64,000 bases of DNA from Lepus europaeus (taxonomy: Eukaryota; Chordata; Mammalia; Lagomorpha; Leporidae): positions 10,095,342 to 10,159,341 of the forward strand of contig NC_084832.1 of the NCBI RefSeq assembly GCF_033115175.1, in the 5' to 3' direction. The translations under genes and the position numbers were made by a program. This document shows, piece by piece, positions 36,401 through 51,400 of this stretch. A model generated the notes under the pieces. It was not told the origin of the DNA, made no database searches, and was given only the letters and a program-made list of their open reading frames with translations. Position 1 is the stretch's first letter; each line of letters begins with the position of its first letter.

Positions 36401-39400
36401 TCATTAACAAAGCTTTCACTGAAAGTGCTTAGATTTCCAAATGGCCAAGATTTTTGCCTCCTGATCTCCACCCTGTGGCCTAAGGTCATGAAAACAGTCC
36501 CTAGGGTGTCTTTTCCAGAATTCCTCTCACTGATCTAGCATGACCAAGAATCCTAAACTAAACTCACAGCAGTGGCCAGACAACTGCCTCAATAAAAATA
36601 GTTAATGCCAAATTCACTTTGGGGAAACATGTTTTCAGCTGGTAAGAATGGAAAATAGAGGAGGTAAGACTGCATCTTGATTCAAAACATAAACCTTATC
36701 TAAAATTATAAACCTAATAAAATGTTAAAAATGAGCATGTCCAACCTTTTCAGCATCCAACTGATGAAGTCGTGCAACATACAGAGGAAGGTAAGTAGGG
36801 TATGTGTCCTTCAATTCATTATAAATGTCACTAGAATCCAATCTATGTGAGAAAGAAAAAATTCACTTTTTATGAAAAAAGAACTTTTCTGCATATCTGA
36901 AGGGGATTAATACAATTCTAAATGCTTTGTAAACAGCTGTTATAATATATTGTTTAGGGAATAATGGTAAGAAAAAAAATGCAAACATTCAGTACAGACA
37001 CAACAAGCATGCCACTAGTGGGAACCTGGAGACAGAGCGTCAACTGCAGTTATTGAAAGGATTAACATTTGCAGCTAGTATTAATGAATACCTACAAAGC
37101 CAACAACACCAAACTGAAAACTGTTTTGATTAAAATTCAATTAAATGTTCAGATAATAGCAAATAGTTTTCTTATATACCATCTTACACACTAGATTTTT
37201 TTAAAAAAGAGATATTCACAAATAGTATTAAATAAGATTGCATAAAAACATTTTTATTTTTTCTGAATATTCTAAAGTCTTGAATCAATAAGGAGACCAT
37301 GTTCCTGGATGGGGAAGGTGAATAAAACTTAATTCTTTCTGACTGTATGGATTAGAATGACTCAAAAATATGGTAAATTACTGATATCACAGAAAGATTA
37401 AATTTGTTTAAAATATTATCAATATTATAAAATATTATAGTAACAGTATAAAAAACAAGATTGACTGGGATTTTGAGTGAAATTTTATGAAAATAATACA
37501 AACAACAAAATTTAAGTCATATATTCATCTATGTGCTTATTCTAAGTACAAAGGACAAATAAACTGATTTTATTTATTCCTCCCAGAGCAAAATAAACAT
37601 TTTCACTTTACATGTTAAATAACCATACCTTAATTATAGAGAAGATTTTGTCTAAAAAATGTACTAAGGCTTCATAAATTCTCAAAGATCTTTATATATA
37701 AATTCTTTGCTGTTTTCTGTTTTCAACATCCTTTTAATTTTCTGCATCATTCTTCTCACTAGTCTTAACCACATTTGTTGATGCTTTGCAACTAATTTAT
37801 CTAGTTCTCTAATACAATTTGAAGTACTTTGTCATTAAATCTTGCATGTTTTACAAGACTTTTAATTTCACATTTAAAAAAATAATTTTGAGATACATTT
37901 CACATACCACACAATTCACCCATTTAAAATGTACATTTCAATAACTTTTGTGTATTAACAGACACATGCAAACATCACAGCAGTCATGTTTAAAAGATGC
38001 TCTTCAGCACTGAGCTATCAACTCTCCCTAACCGCCCCACCCTAAGCAACCACTCACCTACTTTCTGGCTGTAGAATTCCTTATTCTGGACATTTCACCT
38101 GAATGGCATCACATAATATGTGGTCTTCTGAGACTGGCTACTTTCACTCAGTGTACTGTTTTCTTTTTTTTCAAAATTTATTTATTTATCATTTGAAAGG
38201 CAGAGTTATAGACAGGCAGAGGCAGAGAGAGAAAAAGAGTGAGGGGCCGGCGCTGTCGTGTAGCGGGTAAACGCTCTGGCCTGAAGCCCCGGCACCCCAT
38301 ATGGGTGCCGGTTCTAGTCCCGGCTGCTCTTCCAATTCAGCTCTCTGCTATGGTCTGGGAAAGCAGTAGAAGATGGCCCAAGACCTTGGGCCCCTGCACC
38401 TATGTAGGAGACCTGGAAGAAGCTCCTGGTTTTGGATCGGTGCAGCTCCAGCCATTGCGGCCAATTGGGGAGTGAACCATCAGATGGAAGACCTCTCTCT
38501 CTCTGCCTCTCCTTTCTCTGTGTGTAATTCTGACTTTCAAATAAATAAACATTTTTTTAAAAAATCCAACTCCTCCTTTAAAGAGAGAGCGAGAGAGCAA
38601 GAGCGAGAGAGAGAGCAAGAGATCTTCCATCCTCTGGTTCATTTCCCAAATGGCCGCGATGGCTGGAGCTGGGCCAATCCGAAGCCAGGAGCTTCTTCTG
38701 GATCTCCCATGTGGGTGCAGGGGGCCAAGGACTTGGGCCATCTTCCACTGCTTTCCCAGGCCATAGCAGAGAGCTGCATAGGAGGTGGAGCAGCTAGGAC
38801 TCGAACCAGTGCCCACATGGGATGCCAGCACTGCAGGCAGTGGCTTTACCTGCCACGCCACAGCGCTGGCCTCTGTAGTGTTTTCAAGGTCGTTTTCTAA
38901 GTGATGAGTCGTCTTTGTCTTGCTTCTTTTAAGAATATATTCTTCTTACAGCTGACCTTCATCATTTTTTTTTTTTAAAAAAAGATTTATTTATTTGAAA
39001 GGCAGATATGGGGGGGGGGGGACAGAGAAAGAGAGAAGAAAAGAGGTTTCTTCCTTCTGTTTGGTTCACTCCCCAAATGGCCACAACAGTCGGGGCTGGG
39101 CCAGGCTGAAGCCTGGAGCTTCATCTGGGTCTCCGGTGTAGGGGATGCAGGGGGCCAAGGCCTTGGGCCACCTTCTGTGGCTTTTCCAGGTGTATTAGCA
39201 GGGAAATGGATCAGAAGTGGAGCAGCCAGGACTCAAACAGGTGCCTACATGGGATGCCGGCACTGCAGGCAGAGTATTAACTTCTACGTCACAGCGCCGG
39301 TCTTGACCTTCAGCATTTTTACTATGATACATCTGTGGATTTCTTCACAACTGTTTTAACTGGTGCTCACTGAGCACCCTGGACATGTAGATTTATGTTT

Positions 39401-42400
39401 TATAATAACTAGGTGGAGTCTTCACCCATTAGGTTTTCTGCTTTCTCTCTTCCTTCCTGGTACTCTCACCAGTTTTTTGAAGGCTGTTAAAATTTTTTTT
39501 TTTCATTCTTTTTTCCCCACCTGCTTTTGAGAGAGCTTAGACACAAATTTTTCTACTTTCTGTCAGAAGTGAAGTCTGTTCATTCAGGAAAAGTTAGGAG
39601 CTACTGGTTTTATGATTTCCTGCTCCACTGGCAAAATCTCTGTGCCTAAGTCTTGGAGTAGGGATGGGAGAGTGACACACCCACTTTAGGAAATGGGTAT
39701 GTTCGAAAGGGACAGAGAAGCCTTGTCTGGTGTGGAGCCACAGTCTTCTGTGAGCATTAGGACTCCAGTGTTCTCAACAGCACTTCCCAGGTGAGGGCTG
39801 AACAGAGGGGGCCTCTATCATTTGACCAAAGTCAGCTGGAACTCAGTCTCAGCAACAGGTAGCTGGGTAGGATGAAAAATAATGTCCTGTTCCTCCCAGG
39901 AGGAAACCCCTCCCTCCACCTGGGAATTGGCAGAGAGGGAGCCTGTGTCCGCTGTGGCACCAGTCTGAAGTGTAAAGGTTTTGAGTAGTGTAGAGGTGGA
40001 GGTGTGGCTGGCGAAGACAGGCATCAGCCTTGGTACAAATACTACAGATTCTCACTTTTCTTGCCAAATTCTCATAGATATTTTTGAGTAGATGTTTATT
40101 CATCTGCTGTATGCCCTTAGGACAAGGCTTTAAAAGGCTGTTGTTTTAAAAATAATTTTCACACGTTTCACTGGGGAGCAGGAACAAGGTGCTCCTCAGA
40201 TCTTTATATTCAAAGTCACTCTCTTCCATTTAATTTCCGAGAATTCCCATTATACTGTCACTTACTTGTCACATTCTGCAATCAGCCAGAGAGAGACCTA
40301 CATAAAGACTTATCTTTGGGTGGAGGAACAATCTAGCTTTAAGTGCAAAGGTATTTATCAATGTGGAGTGGAATTATCATTATCATGGTTCAATCCTTGG
40401 GAGTCACTTCATATTACAACTTTTGTCCTCTTTAAGACTGGGTAATTGGGCTAGTCAGCTAAAGGGACTCCCACAGAAAATAAGCAATGCTGCATCACAC
40501 ATGGAAAAAAAGGATTTGACTATACAGAATAAATTTTTACTATGTAAAAATGTAAGGTCAAAAAATGAGTGGAGGGAAAAATCTGCAACAAGTACAGAAA
40601 AGTGTTCTTTTTCCTCTAACATTAGGAAGTTAAAAGTTACAAGAATGTTCTAATGTCATGATAGAAAAATAGGAAAAGAACATTTTCAACTGATACAATT
40701 TACATAAAAAATGAAGGATGACATTTAAAAAGCTCAACTTTAATAATCACTAAAGAATATATATAAAGACAGCACTAAGGGCCTTTGTTGAATCTTGTAG
40801 TAGCACTCATGTACTGGTAAAGGAAGTATAAATTAATAAATTCACGCTAGAAAGCAATTTGGCAAAACACAGCAACTGTTAAAAATTAATGTGACTCAAT
40901 GAGTCTGCTGTGTGTCTTGCTTCCCCCTCAGGATCATTCTCTCCCTTTTAATTCTATCCTTCATTATTTGCTTACACTGGTCTTATTTGTGAAATCTCTT
41001 CAACATATACCCTATCTTTTTGATCGGTTGTGTATTTATACTTATCACTTTACCAAGTGCGCTGGCATTGGTACCTGCCTCCTTGGTAAGACTCATAGAA
41101 TAAAACAGCAGACTCATAAAATGGCAAATGCCCAAAACAGCACTCCTGCCTCAGAATCAACCCTTGGGACATTCGGATCTGCCTAAAAGGTCCATGAGAA
41201 TCTTACAGGCATGGAAAGCCATGACACGGTGGCAAAAAACAATCTAAATGAAAGACCCTGGTGAACAAGACCCCAGCAGAAGGAACAGGCCATCAAGGAG
41301 AGAGGTGCCTTTCTCTGAAGGGAGGAAGGAACCTCCACTGTGACACGGCCTTGACTAAACAAGTTCAGAGTCGGTGAACTCAAGGGGCTTCCATAGCCTA
41401 GACAGCTCATAGCAAGAGTCTTGGGTGATTGCTGACGTCATAAATATGAGTGCCAGTTGTTAACTCAACAACGGGAGTCACTGGGTACATGCTCCCCACA
41501 TAGGATCTCTGTCCTTAATGTGTTTTACTATGAAACTTAAAAACACTACTAGTGGAACAATACCCTATACCTTGTGCGGTTGTGTGAATGCAGCCTGTTG
41601 AAATCCTTGCTTAGTATATATTAATTTGATCTTTAGATGAAGGTAATTGAAAATGAAACTCGATAAAGGGTGGGATGGCAGAGGGAGAGAGGAGGGCCAT
41701 GGGAGGGAGGGAGGTTGGGGGGAAGCCACAATACAAAAGTTGCACTTTGTAAATTTACATTTATGAAATAAAAAAAAATTAAAAAAATGTGACTCAATAA
41801 TTTTATATTTAAGATGCTGATAGAACCTAAAAAAAAACCTTAATGACAAAAATGTCCATCAAAGCATTACAGAGAAAAGCTATAGTCACATAAATGCCAG
41901 ACAAAATGTTTAAATAGATAATACACTCAGCAGACCATAAACTACACAGTCATTAAAAACAGCATTTTAATGGGCTAATAAGTGTCAAAGGAAATGTTCA
42001 TAATAAAAAATTGAAAACTAGGAGACAGTATCACTCCCTTTGCTATATGTACAAACAGAAAAATACAGGACAATGATTGTCTTTGGAGGGTAAATATGAC
42101 ACTTTCTTATTCATGATATTCTGGAGTAAATTAAAAGATACATATTTTAAAGATTCCTATCATAAAAGGTAACTATAAAAATATACACAACAAAATTTAT
42201 AAATATAATCCTACCACATGCTATTAACATGTTTGAATATGACATATACATTTATTGCTACAGCTGGAAAAATAAAATATCTACAGGATTAAAATCCACT
42301 AAAAAACTTACTTTGTCATCCACTGAATTTTAAGATCTCGTAATGCTTCTGTAAATTCTTCTTTTAAGTCCTTCTCCTTTTCTGAATCTTTTTCCTTCTC

Positions 42401-45400
42401 CTTGGTGCCATTCTTAGTCTTTGTTGGTGGAGGTATTAGGTAATAATGCACAGGGATTATATCCTATAAATGTGGAGAGAAATTCTTAGATTAATATACT
42501 TATTTTGCATACTTTAAAATCATCTTCAACAGCTGAATATCATGTCCACACAGGACTGCACCTGGGTTGTATTATATTGTACTCTAGACTCAAAGCGTCA
42601 CAAATACATCAAAAATTCCAATCTGAGATCTCATTACTTTTCTCCTAAACTTTAAAATACTGATGCTTCAATTTCTGTTTTAAAATAAAAGAGTTAAGAG
42701 TTTTTGGTTTTCTTAGCTTTGCTTGACAGAATGTTAACAAAAATACATTGACCTTTCACATATTAAATCTGATCAGGGGAGGAAACAAGTTAAAACCAAA
42801 AAGAAAAAAAGATGCTCTTTTGCAGGTAAATTAAAGGAGACATTTACATCTTTATAAAATCTAATGGCCTGACTGAGCCCCTGAAAGTAATAAGCAATTC
42901 TGGAACAGGTGATGAACAGGGCGGACAAGGCCCTTTCTGCTGTTATGGGCAAATTCTAATATGGGAATTCAGATAATAAACATATAAGTAAGTAAATACT
43001 TCATGATGGTGACAGATGATACGAAGAAATTAAAACAGGTGCTGGTGCTGTGGCACAGTGGGTTAAAACCCTGGCCTGTAGGGCCGGCATCCCATAGGCG
43101 TGCCAGTTCCAGTTCCGGCTGCTCCACTTCCAATCCAGCTCCCTGCTAATGCACTTGGGAAAGCAGCAGAACATGGCCCAAGTCCCTTGGGCCCCTGCAC
43201 CCACATGGAAGACCTGGAAGCAGCTCCTGGCTCCTGGCTCTAGATTGGCTCAGTTCTGGCCTTTGTAGCCATCTGGGGAATGAACCAGTGTATGGAAGAC
43301 CTCTCTCTGTGTCTCTATCTCTCTCTGTAACTCTTTCAAAGAAACAAAATAAATCTTAAAAAAAAAAAAAAAAAAAAAGAGTAAAAGGACAATGTGACTA
43401 TTATAAGGTGGAGGAACCAATGTAGACAAGGTAATGGAAAGCCACTCTCAAGAGGTAATATCTCATCTACATGAACCCAACTGAAGACAAGCAGCAGCCC
43501 AAGATGAACAAGTGAGACACCCTGAGCTGGGTAAACAACAAACACTGTTGCACGTCCTGAGAAAGTTAAGTACAGCTTGATAAAACATAATTCTAAGTGC
43601 ACTAAGAAGCCTAATACCAGAGCTATATGCAAGACAGCGATATGAACGAAGATTTCTTCTTTTTTTTTTTTTAATGATTATGGATCCTATATGGATTTAA
43701 CATTTTGGCTGTTTTTAGTAATTGGATACTATTTGGAGAATGGCTCAAAGAAGGCAAAAATGGAGGCAGGAAAACAAGTTAGGAAGCCAACCTAGGAATC
43801 CCTGTAATACCTTAGGATAAAAGCATGCTGCAAAATGGAAGACATGAACAGATCTGAAATCAACAGTGCTTGCTTTGGTACTGAAAACTATAAATTAGAT
43901 AAGGCTGAATATAACTGGCAGGGACAAGTCTTAGGGGAAAGGGTCAGTCCAAAGCATTCTACTATTAAATGTTCTGTGACTGAGAAAGACAGAAAACAAA
44001 CAGAATCTGGGGTCATGGAGAAACTACAATGAAGAAAGAGGAATTATCAATGGATGGTTTGGTTGAGAAGTAGTGTGCGTAACAGGGCAGGGACCAGAAA
44101 ACCTGGCATTAGAGCTGCTTGATCTCACTGACAAGAACAGTGTCATGTGCAGTTATGAGCAAAGACCAATGAATACAGAATGCAAGTAAACACAGCTATA
44201 CCTCCTTTGAGTTTTGCTTTGAAGAGAGCAGAGAAGTGGAGTCTAATCACATCTATTGTATTAGCATGTATTTATTTAGTTAAGAAAAGTAACACAGAAT
44301 TTGTGAAATGAAATCACATTATACTTGTTAGATCTGTTTTCAGCACAATAACTGCGTGTCTTAAATAAACCATTATTTATTAAGTCATTTTCTCAAACCT
44401 TATCTTCAGATTTATGTTAAAAATGCTGCTACATTAAAATTTTACATTCATTTTAGTTAACAAAGTTTCTGAAACTGGAACAAATCATATTACCAGAAAG
44501 ACTTCACTGCCCTAATTATGGCAATTTCAGGAAAAACCTTATAAAGTTCAATCGAAAACTGTATTCCAAGTCCCTATTTCCCCCCAAATAGGATCTTTAA
44601 ACACACATACTGTATAAAAATGACCATTTTATCAATGTTCACATTTAAACTTAATTTGAGGGTTTAAAAGAATAGTAAAAAGGAAGACCTACCACTGGAG
44701 TGCTAATAGGATGACAATACAAAATAGTAACTACTACTCCGATATGACTCATTGAAAGCCCAGAACGGGGCTGGCACTGTGGCTCAGTAGGTTAATCCTC
44801 TGCCTGCAGCACTGGCATCCCATATGGGCACTGGTTCTAGTTCTGGCTGCTCCTCTTCTAATCCAGCTCTCTGCTATGGCCTGGGAAAGCAGTAGAAGAT
44901 GGCTCAAGTCCTTGGGCCCCTGCACTTGTGTGGGAGACTAGAAGAGACTTCTGGTTCCTGGCTTCGGATTGGTGCAGCTCTGGCCATTGCGGCCATTTGG
45001 GGAGTGAACCAGTGGACAGAAGACCTCTCTTTCTCTCTGTTTCTCACTGTTTGTAACTCTACCTCTCAAATAAATAAAATCTTTAAAGAAAAAAAAAAAA
45101 GCTCAGAACACTTGACTGTGAAATAACCTATGTAAAGCTATCTGTGGTCAGTCTGTACCACTCTCCCTCTGAGGTCTTAGACCCAGTAGTTTGGGAACAA
45201 AGGCCTTATATGTGAAGTATAAGAATGGAAAAAGGAAAGAGGGCTACTGCTTGGGTTAACTCTTTCAGGACTCCACACCCGTCCTTCTCCCCTTTTTGAG
45301 GGTCCCTCTCCTAGATGGACCATTTCCTGGGAAAAGCCAAGACAATGCACCTGTAAAATCTGAGCTGGTAATCTACCTAGTACTGATGTTAACAGACTGC

Positions 45401-48400
45401 TTCAATGTCATCTGTACAGCATAGACAACGTATCTAAGAAGTCAGGTATAGAGGGGTCTCTAGTGTTTATAGTATAATTATTCTCCTAGAATCATGTTTG
45501 TCATCCATTGTGCTAGAATGTGAACACTTGCTTGGCAGTTCTCACTCTAAGAGCAAGTGTCCTTTAGCTTCCCATGCTTATCCCAACTAGAGAGAGGTAT
45601 GATAATGCCTGGTAGGAAGACTGTGTGTTGTGAGGCAATTCCTCCCTTTAAACGTAAAGGGAAAGCATTTGCCATTAGTGTCTAAGTACAGAGAGAAAAT
45701 GTAATCTAAAATGAGTAATCCAGTAAAATTATTTCATATAATTAACATTTCATTCTAATAAAGACCTTTAAAAACTCACTTATCATAGCAATCTCAAACT
45801 ATTACTCCAAAGCACAAAAGACACAAAATTTATGATAAATTATCTAAGGAAAATTGTATGAGTTTTATAATTAGCATTTTATGTATTAAATATGTCAAAT
45901 TAGTGATTATGCTATTACCATCCAATAAAATACTCACAATAAGAATTTTTTATTAAAAATTATGAGCCTGGTAGGCTTAATTTCTAATCAAAAGAAAAAA
46001 GTTATTTTTCATTTGCATTATCATGATAATTTGTGTTTTTTTGTCAAGTATTTTCACAAGTCACTTTTCAAAGGCTTAATCCCAGATCAATGTAATAGAA
46101 ATGATTTTCGACCTTAAATCTTAAAAAATCTTGATTGTGGTTTAAAGAGTCAGTCAAGAAAAATCATCAGGATAGAAATGCTATAAAGTACTTTCTATAG
46201 TAGACACTTAAAAATAAGTTTACAGAATTTTTCTAGCCATGAAGTATTGCAAGAATTGAACAATGTTTTTTAGAAAGTCAAAAGTACCTGCCAACACAGA
46301 AGCTACTCTTTGGGCAATATAACACACCACTGTTTAAATTTGGTTAAAAAGTTGCAATTTTTTTAGTTCTTAATAACTATATACTAAAAAAAAGTTAAGC
46401 TTTTTACAAACTAAAATAACTGTTTCAAAGATTAATATCTTATTTGCATGTTATTTATGACCTGATAAAAGTAACTGTATTCTTTCATACTGTAATGAAC
46501 TTTAAAAAGTTGGTGGATTTTTCCACATCAAAAGTCAATGCAATCAAGTGAACAAATCCATGGAAGATGATGATAAAGTGCAGGCTGGTATTATTACCAA
46601 CCAAAAAAATTGTGATTATACTGTTTATTTTCAAAATAACAGTTTTACTGTGTACTTGCACTAAAGATATAGGTTTAGAGTGAACAAGCAAAGGCAACTC
46701 TAGCTGCCAACTTCTTCATACAAAGCTTTAGTAACTTCCAAATAATAACAACTTCCTGTTCATTTAACACTTTCCTCCCTTCTATAAGTTAATCCAAGCA
46801 TAATCTACCCAAACTCCTGAAAGGCCCATCAAAACGTAAAAAATAAAGAAAAAAACTGGCTACAATCTTCAGGACAAGTTCCCTCTACTTTTAATGGGTT
46901 CCAAGAATATCTTTTGCTTGTTTTCCAAAGCAGTGGCTTTCAAACTATTTTCACAATGTACCAAAGATACACATATCAACATGTATAATAAAATTACAGT
47001 CTTCTGAGTCAGTAAACTGACATTTCCTACTTTGTTTTTTCTTTTAATGGTGGTTTTGCTCCATTAAATGAATTTACAAGTCCTCAAATGGATCAAGACA
47101 CCCAGCTGAAACAGCTGGTCTTTATAGAGTGCTTTATCTGGAAAGATGGATTTCTAGTGATGCATTTCATTCAAACAAAGTGCCTGTCACTGCTTCAGAA
47201 GATACTTAATATAGCAGTTTTATCTGTTATAAAATGGCCATCTCTAGTTTCATGTCATTAAGCTCTCTTTATGCTGAATGATGTCACTCAATCTTCACCA
47301 GATAGCTCATCTAATGTGCATTCCTGTCTCTATGCTATGTGAAATAGGAACTTTCTTGTCTGAGTTAACTGTGTCTACAGCACTCCATCAAAGACTGTAT
47401 AATAAAGTGTAGGGAAGTCAACCAGACCACATGCTAACGAGTTATGCCTTCAACCTGTTGTGACCCTGGTGTTAAGCTTTAATTTGGGCCAACAGTCCTT
47501 ACTTCTGCTCTTGCTCTGTCCACTGCTCTTTTTATCTCTGCCTTTTCAGAACTAGGACAGATGTTAAGAACATGAAATAGGGGCCAATGCTGTGGCGTAC
47601 CAGTAAAGCCACTGCCTGCAGTGCCTGCATCCCATATGGGCGCGGGTTCGAGAACCGGTTGCTCCACTTCCGATCCTGCTCTCTGCTATGGCCTGGGAAA
47701 GCAGTAGAAGACGGTCCAAGGCCAGCACCGTGGCTCACTAGGCTAATCCTCCGCCTGTTGCGTTGGTACCCCGGGTTCTAGTCCCGGTTGGGGTGCTAGA
47801 TTCTGTCCTGGTTGCTCTTCTTTCAGTCCAGCTCTCTGCTGTGGCCTGGGAGTGCAGTGGAGGATGGCCCAAGTGCTTGGGCCCTGCACCCACATGGGAG
47901 ACCAGGAGGAAACACCTGGCTCCTGGCTTCGGATCAGCGCAGCGTGCCGGCCATAGCGGCCATCTGGGCAGTAAACCAACGGAAGGAAGTCCTTTCTCTG
48001 TCTCTCTCTCACTGTCTAACTCTGCCTGTCAAAAAAAAAAAAAAAAAAAGATGGCCCAAGTCCTTGGGCCCCTGCATCCACATGGGAGACCCAGAAGAAG
48101 CTCCTGACTCCTGGCTCCAGATCAGTGCAGCTCTGGCCATTGTGGCCAATTAGGGAGTGAAACAACAGATGGAAGACCTTTCTCTCTCTCTGCCTAGACT
48201 TCTCTCTGTAAGTCTGACTTTCGAATAATAATAATAAAAAAGAACAAAATAAACATCACTTAAAAATGCGGACTATTTTATTAATCAAATTGTTCAATTT
48301 AAAATGCCTTTAAACTTTAAAACAATTAAGTGTTTTGGCTTACACACCTAAAAAAATCAAATTCATCTCTCTAGGATTTGAATATTTAAAATTTCATCTA

Positions 48401-51400
48401 TTACTTGATATTATAAGAAATTTTTCTATACACAGGAAACAAGGGACTTCCAGCAATTTCTGATTTAAAAAAAAAATCCTTAGAAAATCAGCATATCTAT
48501 AGCTTAGCGTCGCTAAGAGCACTATACTGCAGAACGTAAAGAAAGGAAACAAAGAGATTTTTTAAAAAAGATTTGTAATAGTGACATAAAAAAAGTTTAA
48601 CTACTATGTAAATCAGGTTTTAAGACATCTTTTTTAAGAACTGACAATCAGTACCTTTTTAAATTTTCCTTGTCGTTTTGCAGCAGACTGCCCCTGGGAG
48701 TTAGAAGGACATTCTGTAAGAACACATGCACAGTCTACACAGGATGGAGACACCTCCTCTAACTTTCTTCCAGTTTATGTTCCACTTGTATGCGTCACAG
48801 CACTTAGGAGGGTCAAGTCTATGATCAAAATGGCATGCTCTTAAAAAGCAAAATTGCCACTTCATTTTTAAAAGAAAAATGCACCCAAATACATTAACTC
48901 TAGGGAAAAATGTTTTTCAACCTTTTATTTCAAAAAGCTATTAGATCAAAATCTGTTTATAAAAAGTTTTAAAGACAGTAAATTTAGGTGATGATCTATA
49001 GATTTTGATTTTAAAGTATGTCACACTAATCACACAAGCCTATGCATTCTTATAAAAGGCATCATTTGGACACTGAGAAATTCAAAGTACAGTAAAACTA
49101 ACAGTTACTATCCCAACTACCAAACACATAAGAAATGCAAACTGCTGTGGAAAAATTAAACAGACAATGTTATGAGAACTGTAACATAAATTCAGATTAT
49201 TGCTGCCTCTTCTGATCAACAAATTTAATCTCACACATTTACAATTTGATTTCAAAAATTGCCAGTGAAACAATACACATTGCCAAGTACTACATCTGAA
49301 ATCCTAAAGTTACACTTTGACTAACAATGCCATTTCTGTTATACTCTTTCTAAGGAAGCAGACTCTTCACAAGAGTCACCTGTCATCTGGTGGAAAATCC
49401 ACAGCTGAAGCAGCTACACTTCCCATAAAATAAAATCCACAGAGAAGGACTACCAGGAATTCTTAAATCAGTGCATATACAGATTCTATTAGCTTTAACT
49501 AATGATTAACTTCAAATTACAGTAAAGTAGGTACTCATATGTATTAGTAGTATAAGTGAAATGATACCTAAAATGTTAGTGTAAGGCAGCTCTTTCTAAG
49601 CATCAAATTCCCAAATTATGCTTCAATGACAGTGAATGAATGGCTTTTTGGTTTATTAGTGGCAAGAAGTGAAGACAATTTTTTAAGATGTATGAGATCT
49701 ACTCATTTTGATAACGGCACTTATAGCCTCTAGCATTAGACGGTAGACTTACTTTGCTTTGTGAGAACTAATGCCTAAGAGAAATGTAGAACTCTAGGAA
49801 TGAAAACTTTCACTGGCATTGAGCTAAAATGGTAATATGACAAAAGATGACAGAACTATATAAACACTACTCACATAATAAATTTGTAATGAACACACAG
49901 ATGGAGAAGCACTAACACAGGTACCTATAAAATTGTAACATTTGTTTCTAAACTACAACAACCATATTTCTAATAAAAAACACTGTGAAATTATAAAAAG
50001 GCAGCTTCCCCAAAATCTCTCTCATTTATGTAATTATGTAAAATTCCAACAAAAGAAAGGTCCACACAAGTGTGAAAATTTACTTTTCATTAGTAGTAAT
50101 TGTTCTGACTGGTGTTTGGAAGCACCCAAAAAGAACCACATCTATTTATAGATCCCTTTCACTGTTATGTTGCTAAAATTCTATGCTAATTTTAAAGATA
50201 TTCACTTTAGCCATGTTTGATTTGGATCTACATGCTTCACAGGAAGCTCAAGCATAGTAGTGAGATAAGTTAGGATGGTTTCAGGGCCCAAGTACTTAGT
50301 TGGGCCATTCTACCACAGTTGGGCTTGTGAAAACACATACTTAATATCTAAATATGACATATTTTAAAAGGCAACCAAAAGTTAATTTACCTTCACTAGC
50401 AACTTGGGAAAAATATGAAAAATAATAAAAAATATTTTTTTCCAAGGATATTTTCTCTTTTACTCATTCTGTAAAGTGCAAAGTGGAATTAATTTCTATC
50501 TTTAAAGAAATGAAAATTTTAGAATAGGTAATTTCAATGTGAAAAAACTAATACTTACAGCTTTCTTTCCAAGTTCAGTTTTTGATAATGTTAAGGATCC
50601 TGCAAGGTAGCATCCAGGTCCTGCACCTTTGGGTATTCTAATAAAAGAATTCAAAGATGGAAGTTTCACAAGGATAACTTAGGAAAAAAATATCAAAACA
50701 ATTCCACCCTGAAATCATTCCCATAGCTAAGAGTTCAAAAATCAAAGTAAGAAATAACTTCAGCCTAAAATGATACATGAAAACATACTATTAATTCAGC
50801 CTAATGTAATGGACTCACATTAAAAAGACTACAGTGTACATAAGATGAGCATTAAGTAAATGTGACATTATCACTCACTTATCATCAGGCAAGGAAGTAA
50901 CGAAGAATGGCTGGTTATATTTGGGAGGTAATGTCAAATTGCTTGATTTCTTCTTTCCTAGAAGTGCAAGGCTATGATTTTCATGAATATCTAAGCTCAA
51001 AGTATTAGACAACCTATGAGAAACAATAAATGGGAGATCTTTAAGACGCTCCAAATCACTGATCTGCTCATGACGAATCTGTAGTCGAATTGTATAATCT
51101 CCTTTCTCCAATTTCAAAGAATACTGAAAAAGAAAAACATTTGAAATAAGTTTAACCAAGTAAGCTGAAACCACAGCAAGAAGATAAAGAGCAACAGTGA
51201 CTGAGTGCCTATAAAATGTGAGACACATTGTGAGCTAGTATCCATACCTTTACATATACACACACACACAAAGTTAGCCACATGCTGGCTAGTGAACAGG
51301 ACAGGGGACATCAAGTGACTTGACTAAGGCCACACAGAAAAGTGTCAGGGAACTTAAAAAAGGTCTGACTCCAAAGCTGTTCCTTTTACAACAGGACACA

